Shown here: in pieces, positions 1 to 7,985 of the stretch
Position numbering within the stretch: position 1 is the stretch's first letter
Layout: the number at the start of each line of letters is the position of its first letter
NCBI RefSeq assembly: GCF_014635305.1
Contig: NZ_BMCS01000001.1
Coordinates: forward strand, 620,001-684,000
DNA: 64,000 nt
Origin: Williamsia phyllosphaerae
GTDB taxonomy: Bacteria; Actinomycetota; Actinomycetes; Mycobacteriales; Mycobacteriaceae
Direction: 5' to 3'
Position numbers and translations under genes: made by a program
Notes under the pieces: model-generated
Told to the model about the DNA's origin: nothing
What the model saw: the letters and a program-made list of their open reading frames with translations, nothing else
Databases searched by the model: none

Positions 1-1
1 A

Positions 2-1054
2 TCCCGGCCCGGCACAACAGGACCCGGCACCGATCTGCTGACCACCTTCGGCGTCGCCTACGTCATCGGCACGATGGCGCGCGCGGCCTCGTACCTCAGC
101 GGGAGTGCGGGCCAGGCGGGCGACGTCTCCAGCGCAAATCCGTATCTCGATCTGGTCGGGAACTTCGCCGGACTCTCGGCACTCGGGTTGATCGCGTTCT
201 ATCGGCACCGTCGTACGGAAGGCACGGTGGCCGTCATCGTGGTCCTGCTGGGCGGTGAGCTCGTGTGGGGGATCCTGACCGAATCGAAGACCCCGCTCCT
301 CGGGGCGGCGCTCGCGGTGGCGATCCGATTCGCCCTCGAGGGCTACACCCGGCGCCAGTTCCTGGCCACCGCCGTCGGCGGCGTGGCCCTGCTCGGCGCC
401 TTCAGCTGGTTGCAGTCGTTCAAGGTCTCCGACGCAACCGAGTTGGCCTCCGCTGCCGCGGATTCCGGTTATCCCCCGCTGGTGCGGCCCTTCCTGAGCC
501 TCATCCGTCGGTTCGACCTCCTCGAGGCCTCGACCGACGTCTGGTACATGGACGGCCGAAGCTGGATCAGCCCTGTGTTCACGGCGAAGAACATGATCGT
601 GAACCTCATTCCGTCGCAGCTCGGTGTGGAGAAATTCCAATCGGGTACACAGTGGGCGCAGACCGTACGCGGATCCTCGGTGGACATGCGTGGCATCTCG
701 GTGTCCCTCGCCGAGGGACACCTCAACGAGGGCCTGCTCATCGGCGGCTACCCCGGAGTGATCGCCGAAAGCGTGTTCGTGATCGCGATGATCCTTCTCG
801 TCGCTCGCTTCCTCCGTTCCAACACGATGCTCCTGCTCGTTCCCGCGCTCGGTTTCGTGGCCTTCCCATCGCTGTTCGAGCGTGGAGCCCTCGGCATCAC
901 CGAGACGCTCGGAAAAGTCATCCAGCTGGCGATCGCGCTCTTCGTCCTGAACATCGTCGTCACCTGGTTCCGTCGACGCGCGAGTATCGCTGCCGCACCA
1001 CGGCACCTCGACTCGAAAATCTCCGTTCCGACACCCGTAGGGGGTTCATCATGA
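2..1054 (+). CDS. Wzy-like polysaccharide polymerase, C-terminal part (cut by left edge)
   Basis: The reading frame is open to the left edge, so the N-terminus is missing; about 350 codons are visible. The protein is a multi-pass membrane protein: hydrophobic segments lie around NFAGLSALGLIAFY, VAVIVVLLGGELVWGI and LLGAALAVAIRFAL, and three more cluster near the C-terminus after a long polar loop (about residues 120-250). This layout, and the immediate overlap with a polysaccharide chain-length regulator, suggest a Wzy/O-antigen-polymerase-type enzyme that joins lipid-linked repeat units outside the membrane. The stop overlaps the next start (ATGA), so the two genes are translationally coupled. 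Family assignment is by topology and context only; another exopolysaccharide membrane protein is possible. Confidence 0.6.
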   Translation, partial: SRPGTTGPGTDLLTTFGVAYVIGTMARAASYLSGSAGQAGDVSSANPYLDLVGNFAGLSALGLIAFYRHRRTEGTVAVIVVLLGGELVWGILTESKTPLLGAALAVAIRFALEGYTRRQFLATAVGGVALLGAFSWLQSFKVSDATELASAAADSGYPPLVRPFLSLIRRFDLLEASTDVWYMDGRSWISPVFTAKNMIVNLIPSQLGVEKFQSGTQWAQTVRGSSVDMRGISVSLAEGHLNEGLLIGGYPGVIAESVFVIAMILLVARFLRSNTMLLLVPALGFVAFPSLFERGALGITETLGKVIQLAIALFVLNIVVTWFRRRASIAAAPRHLDSKISVPTPVGGSS

Positions 1055-2823
1055 ACGACCGCATCGATCTCGTGGGCGCCTTCCGCCGCCGCTGGCGGGT
1101 AGTCGTCGTGGCAATGCTGCTCGGCGTGATCGCCGGAGCCGCGTACTCGATGACCTTGGGTCACGAGTACGTGTCGACCAGCCGTCTGTACGTGTCCGTG
1201 CAGGCGCTCAGCGGGGCGAGCGGCGATCCGCTGCAGAACTCACAGGCCGCGCAGCAACGACTGGTCTCCTACGCATCGCTCGCCACCAGCACCGCGGTGA
1301 CCGACGCCGTCAGCCAACAGATGGAGATGCCGGCCTCCGACCTGGCCGGACGGATCACGGTCAGCTACCCGCCGGGAACTGTGCTGCTCGACATCGCTGC
1401 CAGCTCCACGTCGCCGGAGTCGGCGCAGCAGCTCACGGCTGCGGTGGACGACGCCCTGCAGCGTCTGGTCGCACGGATCGAGACGCCCGCCGGCGGTGGA
1501 TCACCGGCGGCGACCTTGAGCGTGGTCGACCCGCCGACATCGGGTGCGGTCACCGGCACCTCGGCCGGCACCATCGTCGGCGCCGGGCTGGTCGGCGGAC
1601 TGGTGATCGGGCTGATGGTCCTCTATGCGCGGGAGCGTTTCGACCACACCGTCCGCACCACCGACGACCTGGTCGCGGCCGTGGGGATCGACGTTGTCGA
1701 TACAGCGGTCACGGAGCGAGAGGCCGGCAAAGCCACGCGTTCAGTGCACACGGGCGCCGACAACCCGTTGGCCATCCGTTCGCTGCGTTCTCAACTGCAA
1801 CGCGGATCGACCGACCGCCTCGTGGTGCTCGTCACCGGGGTCGGTGCCGCGACCGGTCCCGTCGCCGACCAGCTCGCCCGATCGTTCGTCGACTCCGCGG
1901 TGGACACGATCCTCGTGCGCGCTCACCTGCCGCTCGATGACGCCACGGCACAGAACATGACGCCCGGACTGGCCGAGGTGCTCGCCGGCTCGGCGGAGCT
2001 GACCGACGCCATCGTGCACACCCCCGGTTCCTATGACGTGCTCCCGGCCGGGCATCTCACCGACGACGCAGCCAATCTCCTCTCCTCGGACCGATGCGAC
2101 GAGGTCATCGATCGACTCGCCGCCGAGCGCGGATGTGTCGTGATCGATGCCTCGCAGCTTGTCGGGAGTCCTGAGACCGCCGCGATCGCGCGTGTCAGTG
2201 CAGCGGTGGTCGTGGTGGTCGGACTCGAGACCATGACCGTGGACGAGTTGCGTTCACAACTCAGCCCGCTCACCGAGATGTCCCATGGCGGCGAACAGCA
2301 ACCGAGGCTCATCGCGATCACCTCGCGGACACCGAGATCGCGCAGACTCGGTTCGCTCCGCGGTGTGGTCGGAGCAGCGACCGGCACCGTTCGCGGGCGC
2401 ACCACACGGGTCACGTCAGAACGGACCGCGGCCACGGATCTCGGAACCGACAGCTACCCCGTAGTGGCTGCACCCATGGAATCCGTGAACTCGGCTGATT
2501 TCGCGCACACGCCGTCGACGGCGACGATCACATCAGACGAGCCGGTGGAGACAACCGAGCCCGTCGAAACAGCGGAGTCCGTCACAACAGCTGAGCCCGT
2601 CGAGACAACCGAATCCGTCGAACTCGATGAGTCCGACCACACCAGTCCGACCGAGGGTGGCGGCTCCTCGGCCTCGGCGACTCGCCGAATCGGGACCGGT
2701 TCGTCCTACCGTGCACCGGGAGCACCCGTTCGCCGGACCTTCCCCAGGCAGGTACATGCCGGGACGACTCCCGCGGACCAGAAAAGGGGTACCGGTATGC
2801 GACAACGTTGGAGAGGATTGTGA
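1051..2823 (+). CDS. Polysaccharide co-polymerase (Wzz/CpsC-type) with degenerate BY-kinase-like domain
   Basis: 590 aa, ATG overlapping the upstream stop. Residues about 1-45 hold the N-terminal membrane helix after a short cytoplasmic RRRWR segment, followed by an extracytoplasmic region and a second helix (AGLVGGLVIGLMVLYARE, about residues 175-200). This two-helix plan is that of chain-length regulators that partner Wzy polymerases. The cytoplasmic part (about 250-420) resembles a CpsD/BY-kinase fold: the PGLAEVLAG and DVLPAG blocks and a Walker-B-like VVIDAS are present. The Walker A position reads VTGVGAATGP and lacks the P-loop Lys, so kinase activity is doubtful. The C-terminus (about 495-530) is a low-complexity run of TTEPVETAES-like units, then a basic tail with no Tyr cluster. 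It probably controls chain length or scaffolds the polymerase. Confidence 0.75.
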   Translation: MNDRIDLVGAFRRRWRVVVVAMLLGVIAGAAYSMTLGHEYVSTSRLYVSVQALSGASGDPLQNSQAAQQRLVSYASLATSTAVTDAVSQQMEMPASDLAGRITVSYPPGTVLLDIAASSTSPESAQQLTAAVDDALQRLVARIETPAGGGSPAATLSVVDPPTSGAVTGTSAGTIVGAGLVGGLVIGLMVLYARERFDHTVRTTDDLVAAVGIDVVDTAVTEREAGKATRSVHTGADNPLAIRSLRSQLQRGSTDRLVVLVTGVGAATGPVADQLARSFVDSAVDTILVRAHLPLDDATAQNMTPGLAEVLAGSAELTDAIVHTPGSYDVLPAGHLTDDAANLLSSDRCDEVIDRLAAERGCVVIDASQLVGSPETAAIARVSAAVVVVVGLETMTVDELRSQLSPLTEMSHGGEQQPRLIAITSRTPRSRRLGSLRGVVGAATGTVRGRTTRVTSERTAATDLGTDSYPVVAAPMESVNSADFAHTPSTATITSDEPVETTEPVETAESVTTAEPVETTESVELDESDHTSPTEGGGSSASATRRIGTGSSYRAPGAPVRRTFPRQVHAGTTPADQKRGTGMRQRWRGL

Positions 2824-2836
2824 CATCAACGGGGGC

Positions 2837-4588
2837 ATGGTGATCGATGAATTGAGACCGCTGTACACACACACGCACCGGGGGGATGCACACGTGGACG
2901 TTCAGACGAGACAAGAGGAGTTCTACTTCGGGCCGGAGGAGCTGGCACTCTACGGAGTGCTCCATCTCCCGGTCGATGATCGCGTTCGGGGGGCCGTGCT
3001 GATCTGCGGTTCGATCGCCAAGGAACAGACGGACGCGTGCCGCGGCCTGCGCATGTTGGGCGACGCCCTCGCGCGACGGCGAATTGCGGTGATGCGCTTC
3101 GACTACGCGGGTACCGGCGACTCGGCCGACTGCCAGGTACGCCACGACACCGTCGCGCGATGGTGCGCGAGTATCGGTCTCGCCGTGGACCACCTCGCCG
3201 GATTGGGCATCGAATCCATCACCGGCATCGGACTCCGGGTCGGCTCGCTGTTGCTCGACGCAGTCCTACCGGATCAGCCGCGGATCGATCGGGTCGTTCA
3301 CTGGGATCCGGTGGGTCGCGGACGATCCTTCGTCCGTGAGCAGCAGGCCCTCCACCGTCTGTCCGTTGCCGCCGAGGACGGTTACACCGGCGAGAACGTG
3401 CCCCTGATCGGTGCGACCCTGTCCTCGACGGCCGCCAAAGAACTCTCGGAGATCGAGTTCGTCGGATCGGGTGATCACGTCCGGGCCCGGTTGATGGCGA
3501 CCCGCCCCGAGGTCACCGACAAACGTGTTCGCGCCGTCTGCGCTCGGCCCGAGGTGGACGTCGTGACGGTGGAGGGAATGCCCGAATTCATCGCGCCCGA
3601 CAGCTTTCTCGTGGCGCTGCCCGTTGCCGCGATCGACGAGATCGTCGAGTGGGTCGACACCCGCACGACCACGGTGGTCGACTCGATCGACACCACGGAC
3701 CTACGCCACGACGCGCGGATGTCCGTGCCGAACCCGCTCGGCGGTTCGTCGACAGAGGTTGTCGAACATATCGAACACATAGGCGCTCATGGCCTTTTCG
3801 CGGTCCGCACCTCGCCCGCAGATGCCCGCACCACCGTTGACAACCCTAAGACCGTGGTCTTCTTCGCCACGGCCAACGACCTGCACGTCGGCCCGAACCG
3901 CGAATGGGTCGACCTGGCTCGCCAGGTTGCCGCGGCCGGCGGCCAGGCCCTTCGGTTCGACCGCACCGGCGCCGGCGAGACCGGGCCCGTGGTCGCCGGA
4001 CCCACATCGATCTACTCGACCGAGGCCATCGGCGAAGCCCTCGCAGCCGTCCGCCATGCCAGCAGCGATCCGAGTCGCGTGTTGGTCACCGGCGTGTGCT
4101 CGGGCTCCTGGTACTCCGCATACGTCGCACGGGAACTCCACACCGGCGCAGCGGTCCTCATCAATTCGATTGCCTGGTCGTGGCGTCGAAAGCGCTCGGC
4201 CGAGGGCAACGTCCGTCCGGAGGATCTCGGCGTACCCCGGAGCGATCCCGAATGGCAGAAGACACCACGGGCCCGGATCAAGAGCGGTCTGCGTCGCCGA
4301 CTCCCCTACCCACTGTGGCGTGAGCTCGGTCGGAGGGGCATCACCCAGATACCCGAGATCCTCGTACGCCCACTGGTCAAAGCGGGGGTCGACACCACCC
4401 TGGTCCTCTCGCCCCACGACTACGGCTGGTACGTCGACCAGCGTGGCCCCGAGGGGCTGGCCCGGATCGATCCGACCATGCGACGCCCACGGCTGATCTC
4501 GGTCGGCTCGGGCGACCACAGTGCTTTTCACGAATCTGTGCGGACTGCGGTTCGCGCACCAATTCTCGATTGGATCACCTCACCATGA
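2837..4588 (+). CDS. Tandem double-domain alpha/beta hydrolase of a surface-polysaccharide locus
   Basis: 583 aa from ATG 2837, 13 bp after the previous stop with a G-rich ribosome site; a GTG at 2894 is an alternative. Two alpha/beta-hydrolase domains lie in tandem. The first (about 30-260) has strand-1 and FDYAGTGDSA signatures of S33-type hydrolases, but its nucleophile elbow reads G-L-R-V-G, with Arg134 where Ser is expected, so it looks inactive. The second (about 310-575) has FDRTGAGETG and an elbow GVCSG with Cys421 at the nucleophile position, plus possible acid and base in SPHDYGW and GDHSAF. Cys-elbow hydrolases of this kind are known next to exosortase/EPS loci. The substrate is unknown; an ester or acyl-transfer step on the polysaccharide is an inference from context. 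The stop overlaps the next start (ATGA). Confidence 0.65.
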   Translation: MVIDELRPLYTHTHRGDAHVDVQTRQEEFYFGPEELALYGVLHLPVDDRVRGAVLICGSIAKEQTDACRGLRMLGDALARRRIAVMRFDYAGTGDSADCQVRHDTVARWCASIGLAVDHLAGLGIESITGIGLRVGSLLLDAVLPDQPRIDRVVHWDPVGRGRSFVREQQALHRLSVAAEDGYTGENVPLIGATLSSTAAKELSEIEFVGSGDHVRARLMATRPEVTDKRVRAVCARPEVDVVTVEGMPEFIAPDSFLVALPVAAIDEIVEWVDTRTTTVVDSIDTTDLRHDARMSVPNPLGGSSTEVVEHIEHIGAHGLFAVRTSPADARTTVDNPKTVVFFATANDLHVGPNREWVDLARQVAAAGGQALRFDRTGAGETGPVVAGPTSIYSTEAIGEALAAVRHASSDPSRVLVTGVCSGSWYSAYVARELHTGAAVLINSIAWSWRRKRSAEGNVRPEDLGVPRSDPEWQKTPRARIKSGLRRRLPYPLWRELGRRGITQIPEILVRPLVKAGVDTTLVLSPHDYGWYVDQRGPEGLARIDPTMRRPRLISVGSGDHSAFHESVRTAVRAPILDWITSP

Positions 4589-5955
4589 CCGACGATCTCG
4601 GCCCAGAGGCCAACGGCAGGTTCTCCCGGAGACGCTTGGTGGCAGGCGCCTTCGCTGCCGCAGCCGTGGTTCCGCTCGCAGCCAGTTGCTCGACCGATTC
4701 GCCTCCGGCGGTTCCCGATTCGCCCACCCTCAGCGATGCGCCCAACGCACGGAACGTGAAGTCGTTCGGCGCCAAGGGGGACGGCACGACCGACGACACC
4801 GACGCGTTTCGTCGCGCGTGCAGTCAGGTCGATGACCGTCTGGTCCTCTACATCCCGGCCGGCACCTATCGCCTCAGCTCGGTACCGGAGTTGCCCAGCT
4901 TCTCCACGGTCATCGGTGATGGATCCGACCTATCGGTGATGCTGTATCCGGGATCCGAGACGCTGGTGAAGATCAACGGCAAGCAGCGGATCGCGTTCAA
5001 ACGGGTCGGAATCTATGTCACCGACCCATCCGCCACCGCGTTGACCATCTCCGCGTCATTTCGCTGTTCGTTCGACTCGGTGGTCATCCGGGGTAATCAC
5101 TCGGGAGAGAACTATCCGCAGTACGAGCGCCAGCGGGGCGTTGTCCTCGATCAGAACTCGGGTGGCACCGCGTTCATCAACAGTGACATCAACAATTTCG
5201 GAATCGGACTCACCTCGCGGTGCATCCAGAACTACGTCACCTCGTCGAAGTTCACGAGTAATCGCATCGGTGTTCTGGGAGCCGGCAACGACAAGAACGC
5301 AGGACTCGCTCTCGCCAACGTGGAGTTCGTCTCCGACCGAAACGAGCAGACCACCGACACCCACCTGAAGATCGAAGGCGCAGCGAACGACTGGTGGCTG
5401 ACCAACTGCTGGTTCGAGGGTTGCAACACAGCCATCACGGTTGGCGGGCCCACCGGCGGACCATCGCAGTTCGGTCTGGTGAACGCGAAGCTCGCCGCTC
5501 GCGACACATGCATCGATCTACGTTCCTGCCGGCAACCGTTCTTGGCGAATGTCGCCTTGGACCGAGATTCCGATGCCCCGGTCACCGAGATCCGGATCGA
5601 CACCACCAACTGCCCTGAGGGCACGGCGATGAACCTGATCTCCTCGTCCGAATTCGATCTTCCCGGTGACGTGTTCCCACCCAACTGGACGGTCATCGGT
5701 CGCGGCACGCAGAGCGGTGCGACCTTTCAGTCACAGGTGGTGATGAGGAAAGCCAACTCGGCCGAGGACATCCTGCAGGTCCAGGGGGACAACTTCGCCG
5801 TGTCTGCCCGCGTCGCACCCAGTGGTACATGGGTCTCGGAGGATGTCGACGCCGGCATTGTCCTCCGTGGGGAGAACGGACGATACTTCCGACTCGGGGT
5901 CGACGCCCAGGGCGCGGTGCGAGCGACGGACCTCGGCGTGGAGCGACCCAACTGA
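4585..5955 (+). CDS. Tat-exported parallel beta-helix protein (pectate-lyase-3/GH28-like), copy 1
   Basis: 456 aa; the ATG at 4585 overlaps the upstream stop (ATGA), and a TTG 15 bp earlier is less likely. The N-terminus has a twin-arginine motif (FSRRRLV, Arg15-17), a hydrophobic stretch and a lipobox-like PLAASC, so it is probably exported by Tat, perhaps as a lipoprotein. The mature part opens with VKSFGAKGDGTTDDT, the hallmark of the pectate_lyase_3 family, and continues as a right-handed beta-helix to about residue 380. Related proteins cleave or epimerise acidic polysaccharides, so an enzyme trimming the locus's own polymer is plausible. It is clearly paralogous to the protein at 7986-9236 (shared ANDWWLTNCWFEG, GGPSQFG and a DLGV tail) but has a longer C-terminal part. 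Catalytic residues were not identified. Confidence 0.75.
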   Translation: MTDDLGPEANGRFSRRRLVAGAFAAAAVVPLAASCSTDSPPAVPDSPTLSDAPNARNVKSFGAKGDGTTDDTDAFRRACSQVDDRLVLYIPAGTYRLSSVPELPSFSTVIGDGSDLSVMLYPGSETLVKINGKQRIAFKRVGIYVTDPSATALTISASFRCSFDSVVIRGNHSGENYPQYERQRGVVLDQNSGGTAFINSDINNFGIGLTSRCIQNYVTSSKFTSNRIGVLGAGNDKNAGLALANVEFVSDRNEQTTDTHLKIEGAANDWWLTNCWFEGCNTAITVGGPTGGPSQFGLVNAKLAARDTCIDLRSCRQPFLANVALDRDSDAPVTEIRIDTTNCPEGTAMNLISSSEFDLPGDVFPPNWTVIGRGTQSGATFQSQVVMRKANSAEDILQVQGDNFAVSARVAPSGTWVSEDVDAGIVLRGENGRYFRLGVDAQGAVRATDLGVERPN

Positions 5956-5975
5956 GGACACGTGAACCTGCGGTG

Positions 5976-7790
5976 ATGCGAGACACGGTGAACAGACGAC
6001 GGTCGGATGCTCTGCCCCTCATGCACTCCCAGTTGGGGATGCGGGATGCGCAGAGCGCACACCCCGACTCTCCCGGCTTTCAGGTCGGGTTCATCTGTTG
6101 GTTCGGATCGATCGACGGCATACCTCCTGATGTGGGGATGCTGGTGGCGGCGATGGAGCGGACCCTTGCCGAGACCCCGGCATTGACCGTTCGTCTGCAC
6201 GACGACGATGGATCATGGACCCAGGTACCTGCCGAGCCGGACGACCGCCCGAACATCGTGGTCGTCGATCTCAGTCAGGAGCCGGATCCGCTGGCGGCGT
6301 TCTACTCTCGGGTGGACTCCGTCTCCGAGCAGTCCTTCGAACTCGCCGACACCGCGCTCATTCGAGTCGAGGTGACGGCGATCGATGCCACCACGGTGGC
6401 TGTGGCGGGCTGGGCCCACCACATCGTCGTGGACGGCTACGGTGCCGGCCTTTTTCGGACGCGACTGCTACAGCACTACGTCTCTCTTCTACGGGGGCAT
6501 CCGTCACCGCCCGGGTTCTTCGGCGACTTCGGCGAGCTGGTGCGAACCGAACGCACTGCGCAACCCACCGACATCGATTACTGGGTATCGCTGTTGGCCG
6601 ACCCACCGCGGCGGGTGACCTTTGCCGAACACACCTCGCGGCGCGCGCCCCGCCCTCGTCGGAGCACCATCACGATCGCCCGTGACGCGATCGATGTCGG
6701 TCATCTCGACTCGGGTCGTCCGCTGTCCGCGACCCTGTTGGCGATCGTCTCGGCATGGACCGCTCTGCTCCTGGGCGAGGACGAGGCGGTCATCGGCGTC
6801 CCCCGGCACAACCGTTCGACCCCCGTGGAGCGAACAACTCCGTCGATGATGATGACCGAACTGCCGATCCGTGTCGCCGTACCGGTCGACGCGACAACCG
6901 CATCGCTGGCGGTCGAATGCCATTCCGCCCTGATCTGCGGTCGGCCCCACACCTGCGTACGTCCCGAAGATCTTCACGGTGCCGTTCCTTCGGCGTGGCG
7001 GACCGGACGCGTCCACGGACCCAGCGTGAACGTGCAGCCATTCGACCTCGTTCACGAGTTCGGCGGCGCCTCGATGCGGTGGGAGTTGACCAATTTCGGC
7101 CCGATCGCCGACATGACCATCGTGTTCATGACCGGTTCCGATGATCAGATCGCTGTCGAGATCCTGACCAATCCGGACCTCTACACCGAGGTGGCGCACG
7201 ACCGGCACGTGGAGCGACTCTCGACGTTCATCCACCAGTGCGTCACGCGTGAACCGCACACTCCGGTGATCGAGCATCAGATTCTCACCGCGGACGAGAT
7301 CGAGACCCACGAGAGTCTCCGGACCTGCCACGGCGACCGTCCGCGCGAGGAGGCCGCACTGAGTCGTGGGCAGAACCTGTCGCCGGCCGCCCTCGCGTCC
7401 GCTGCCTCGGCGCGATCGCCGTTGTCCGGCCTGCTGGTGCTGAATTCTCGGGGCCGTCACGTGGCTTTCGGTGAGGTCGGCCGTGTGACGCTCCTCGGCC
7501 CGACCGGATCAACCCACACCGATCTGCTCGCCTCGGTGCATCCGGACGGCGTCACTTATCACGGCCGCCATTCACACCGGCGATTCATTCGAGGGCACTG
7601 GGTGGATCTCGGCGCCGTTGCCGATGAGGTCGGCGCGGAGGACGGCGTCCTCTCGGCCGACGTGGACCCGACACGCCCCTCCATCGTCGTGGTGCCCGTC
7701 GATCCGGCGCGCGCAGAGGATCTCACCCGAGCACTTCGGCCGAAGCTGCCCCGTGGAGTCCGCATCGACGTCACCGACCGTGCACGCTGA
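5976..7790 (+). CDS. Condensation-domain acyltransferase with adenylation-domain C-terminal remnant
   Basis: 604 aa from ATG 5976; GTG 5973 and ATG 6021 are alternatives, none with a convincing ribosome site. The N-terminal 430 residues are a condensation/PapA-like acyltransferase: an LPLMHSQLGM opening block and the active-site motif HHIVVDG (His148-Asp153, matching HHxxxDG). The C-terminal 120 residues read like the end of an NRPS adenylation domain (GEVGRVTLLG, then a YHGRHSHRRFIRGHWVDLGAV block like the GR-D-QVKIRG-RVE-GE core, then an LPRGVRI ending), without the large ATP-binding subdomain and without a visible carrier protein. Lying between two exported polysaccharide-active-like proteins, it may acylate the exopolysaccharide or a surface glycolipid. 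Donor and acceptor are unknown. Confidence 0.7.
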   Translation: MRDTVNRRRSDALPLMHSQLGMRDAQSAHPDSPGFQVGFICWFGSIDGIPPDVGMLVAAMERTLAETPALTVRLHDDDGSWTQVPAEPDDRPNIVVVDLSQEPDPLAAFYSRVDSVSEQSFELADTALIRVEVTAIDATTVAVAGWAHHIVVDGYGAGLFRTRLLQHYVSLLRGHPSPPGFFGDFGELVRTERTAQPTDIDYWVSLLADPPRRVTFAEHTSRRAPRPRRSTITIARDAIDVGHLDSGRPLSATLLAIVSAWTALLLGEDEAVIGVPRHNRSTPVERTTPSMMMTELPIRVAVPVDATTASLAVECHSALICGRPHTCVRPEDLHGAVPSAWRTGRVHGPSVNVQPFDLVHEFGGASMRWELTNFGPIADMTIVFMTGSDDQIAVEILTNPDLYTEVAHDRHVERLSTFIHQCVTREPHTPVIEHQILTADEIETHESLRTCHGDRPREEAALSRGQNLSPAALASAASARSPLSGLLVLNSRGRHVAFGEVGRVTLLGPTGSTHTDLLASVHPDGVTYHGRHSHRRFIRGHWVDLGAVADEVGAEDGVLSADVDPTRPSIVVVPVDPARAEDLTRALRPKLPRGVRIDVTDRAR

Positions 7791-7985
7791 CATTCCACCA
7801 CCTTGTTCGCTGTTGTATTTTCGAGATTTAACAAAATTGATTCTGGACAATGTCCCTCATCGAACAAGAAACGGGGAAGAACACGCTTCGATCGGCGCGT
7901 CATGCGCTCATAGTTGCTTCAAGCATGATTCCTTAGGGGCGCAGGGGGGCCCGGGACTTGTTCCCTCACGTAGAGCGGACACCAC
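7791..7985 (+). promoter_or_regulatory. AT-rich leader before the second beta-helix gene
   Basis: This 195-bp gap is markedly more AT-rich than its surroundings, especially 7800-7870, and separates the downstream gene from the otherwise overlapping or closely packed operon. It probably carries an independent promoter. No confident -35/-10 pair, terminator or small ORF was seen. Confidence 0.35.

Noticed and set aside
265..1050. Long N-terminal extension of the co-polymerase gene in the same frame
   Set aside because: The extension is Arg/Pro-rich antisense-style frame inside the polymerase gene; the ATG at 1051 with ATGA overlap and the membrane N-terminus are clearly better.
4570..4584. TTG start for the first beta-helix protein
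   Set aside because: ATG 4585 overlaps the upstream stop, as at the other operon joints, and gives a normal Tat signal length.
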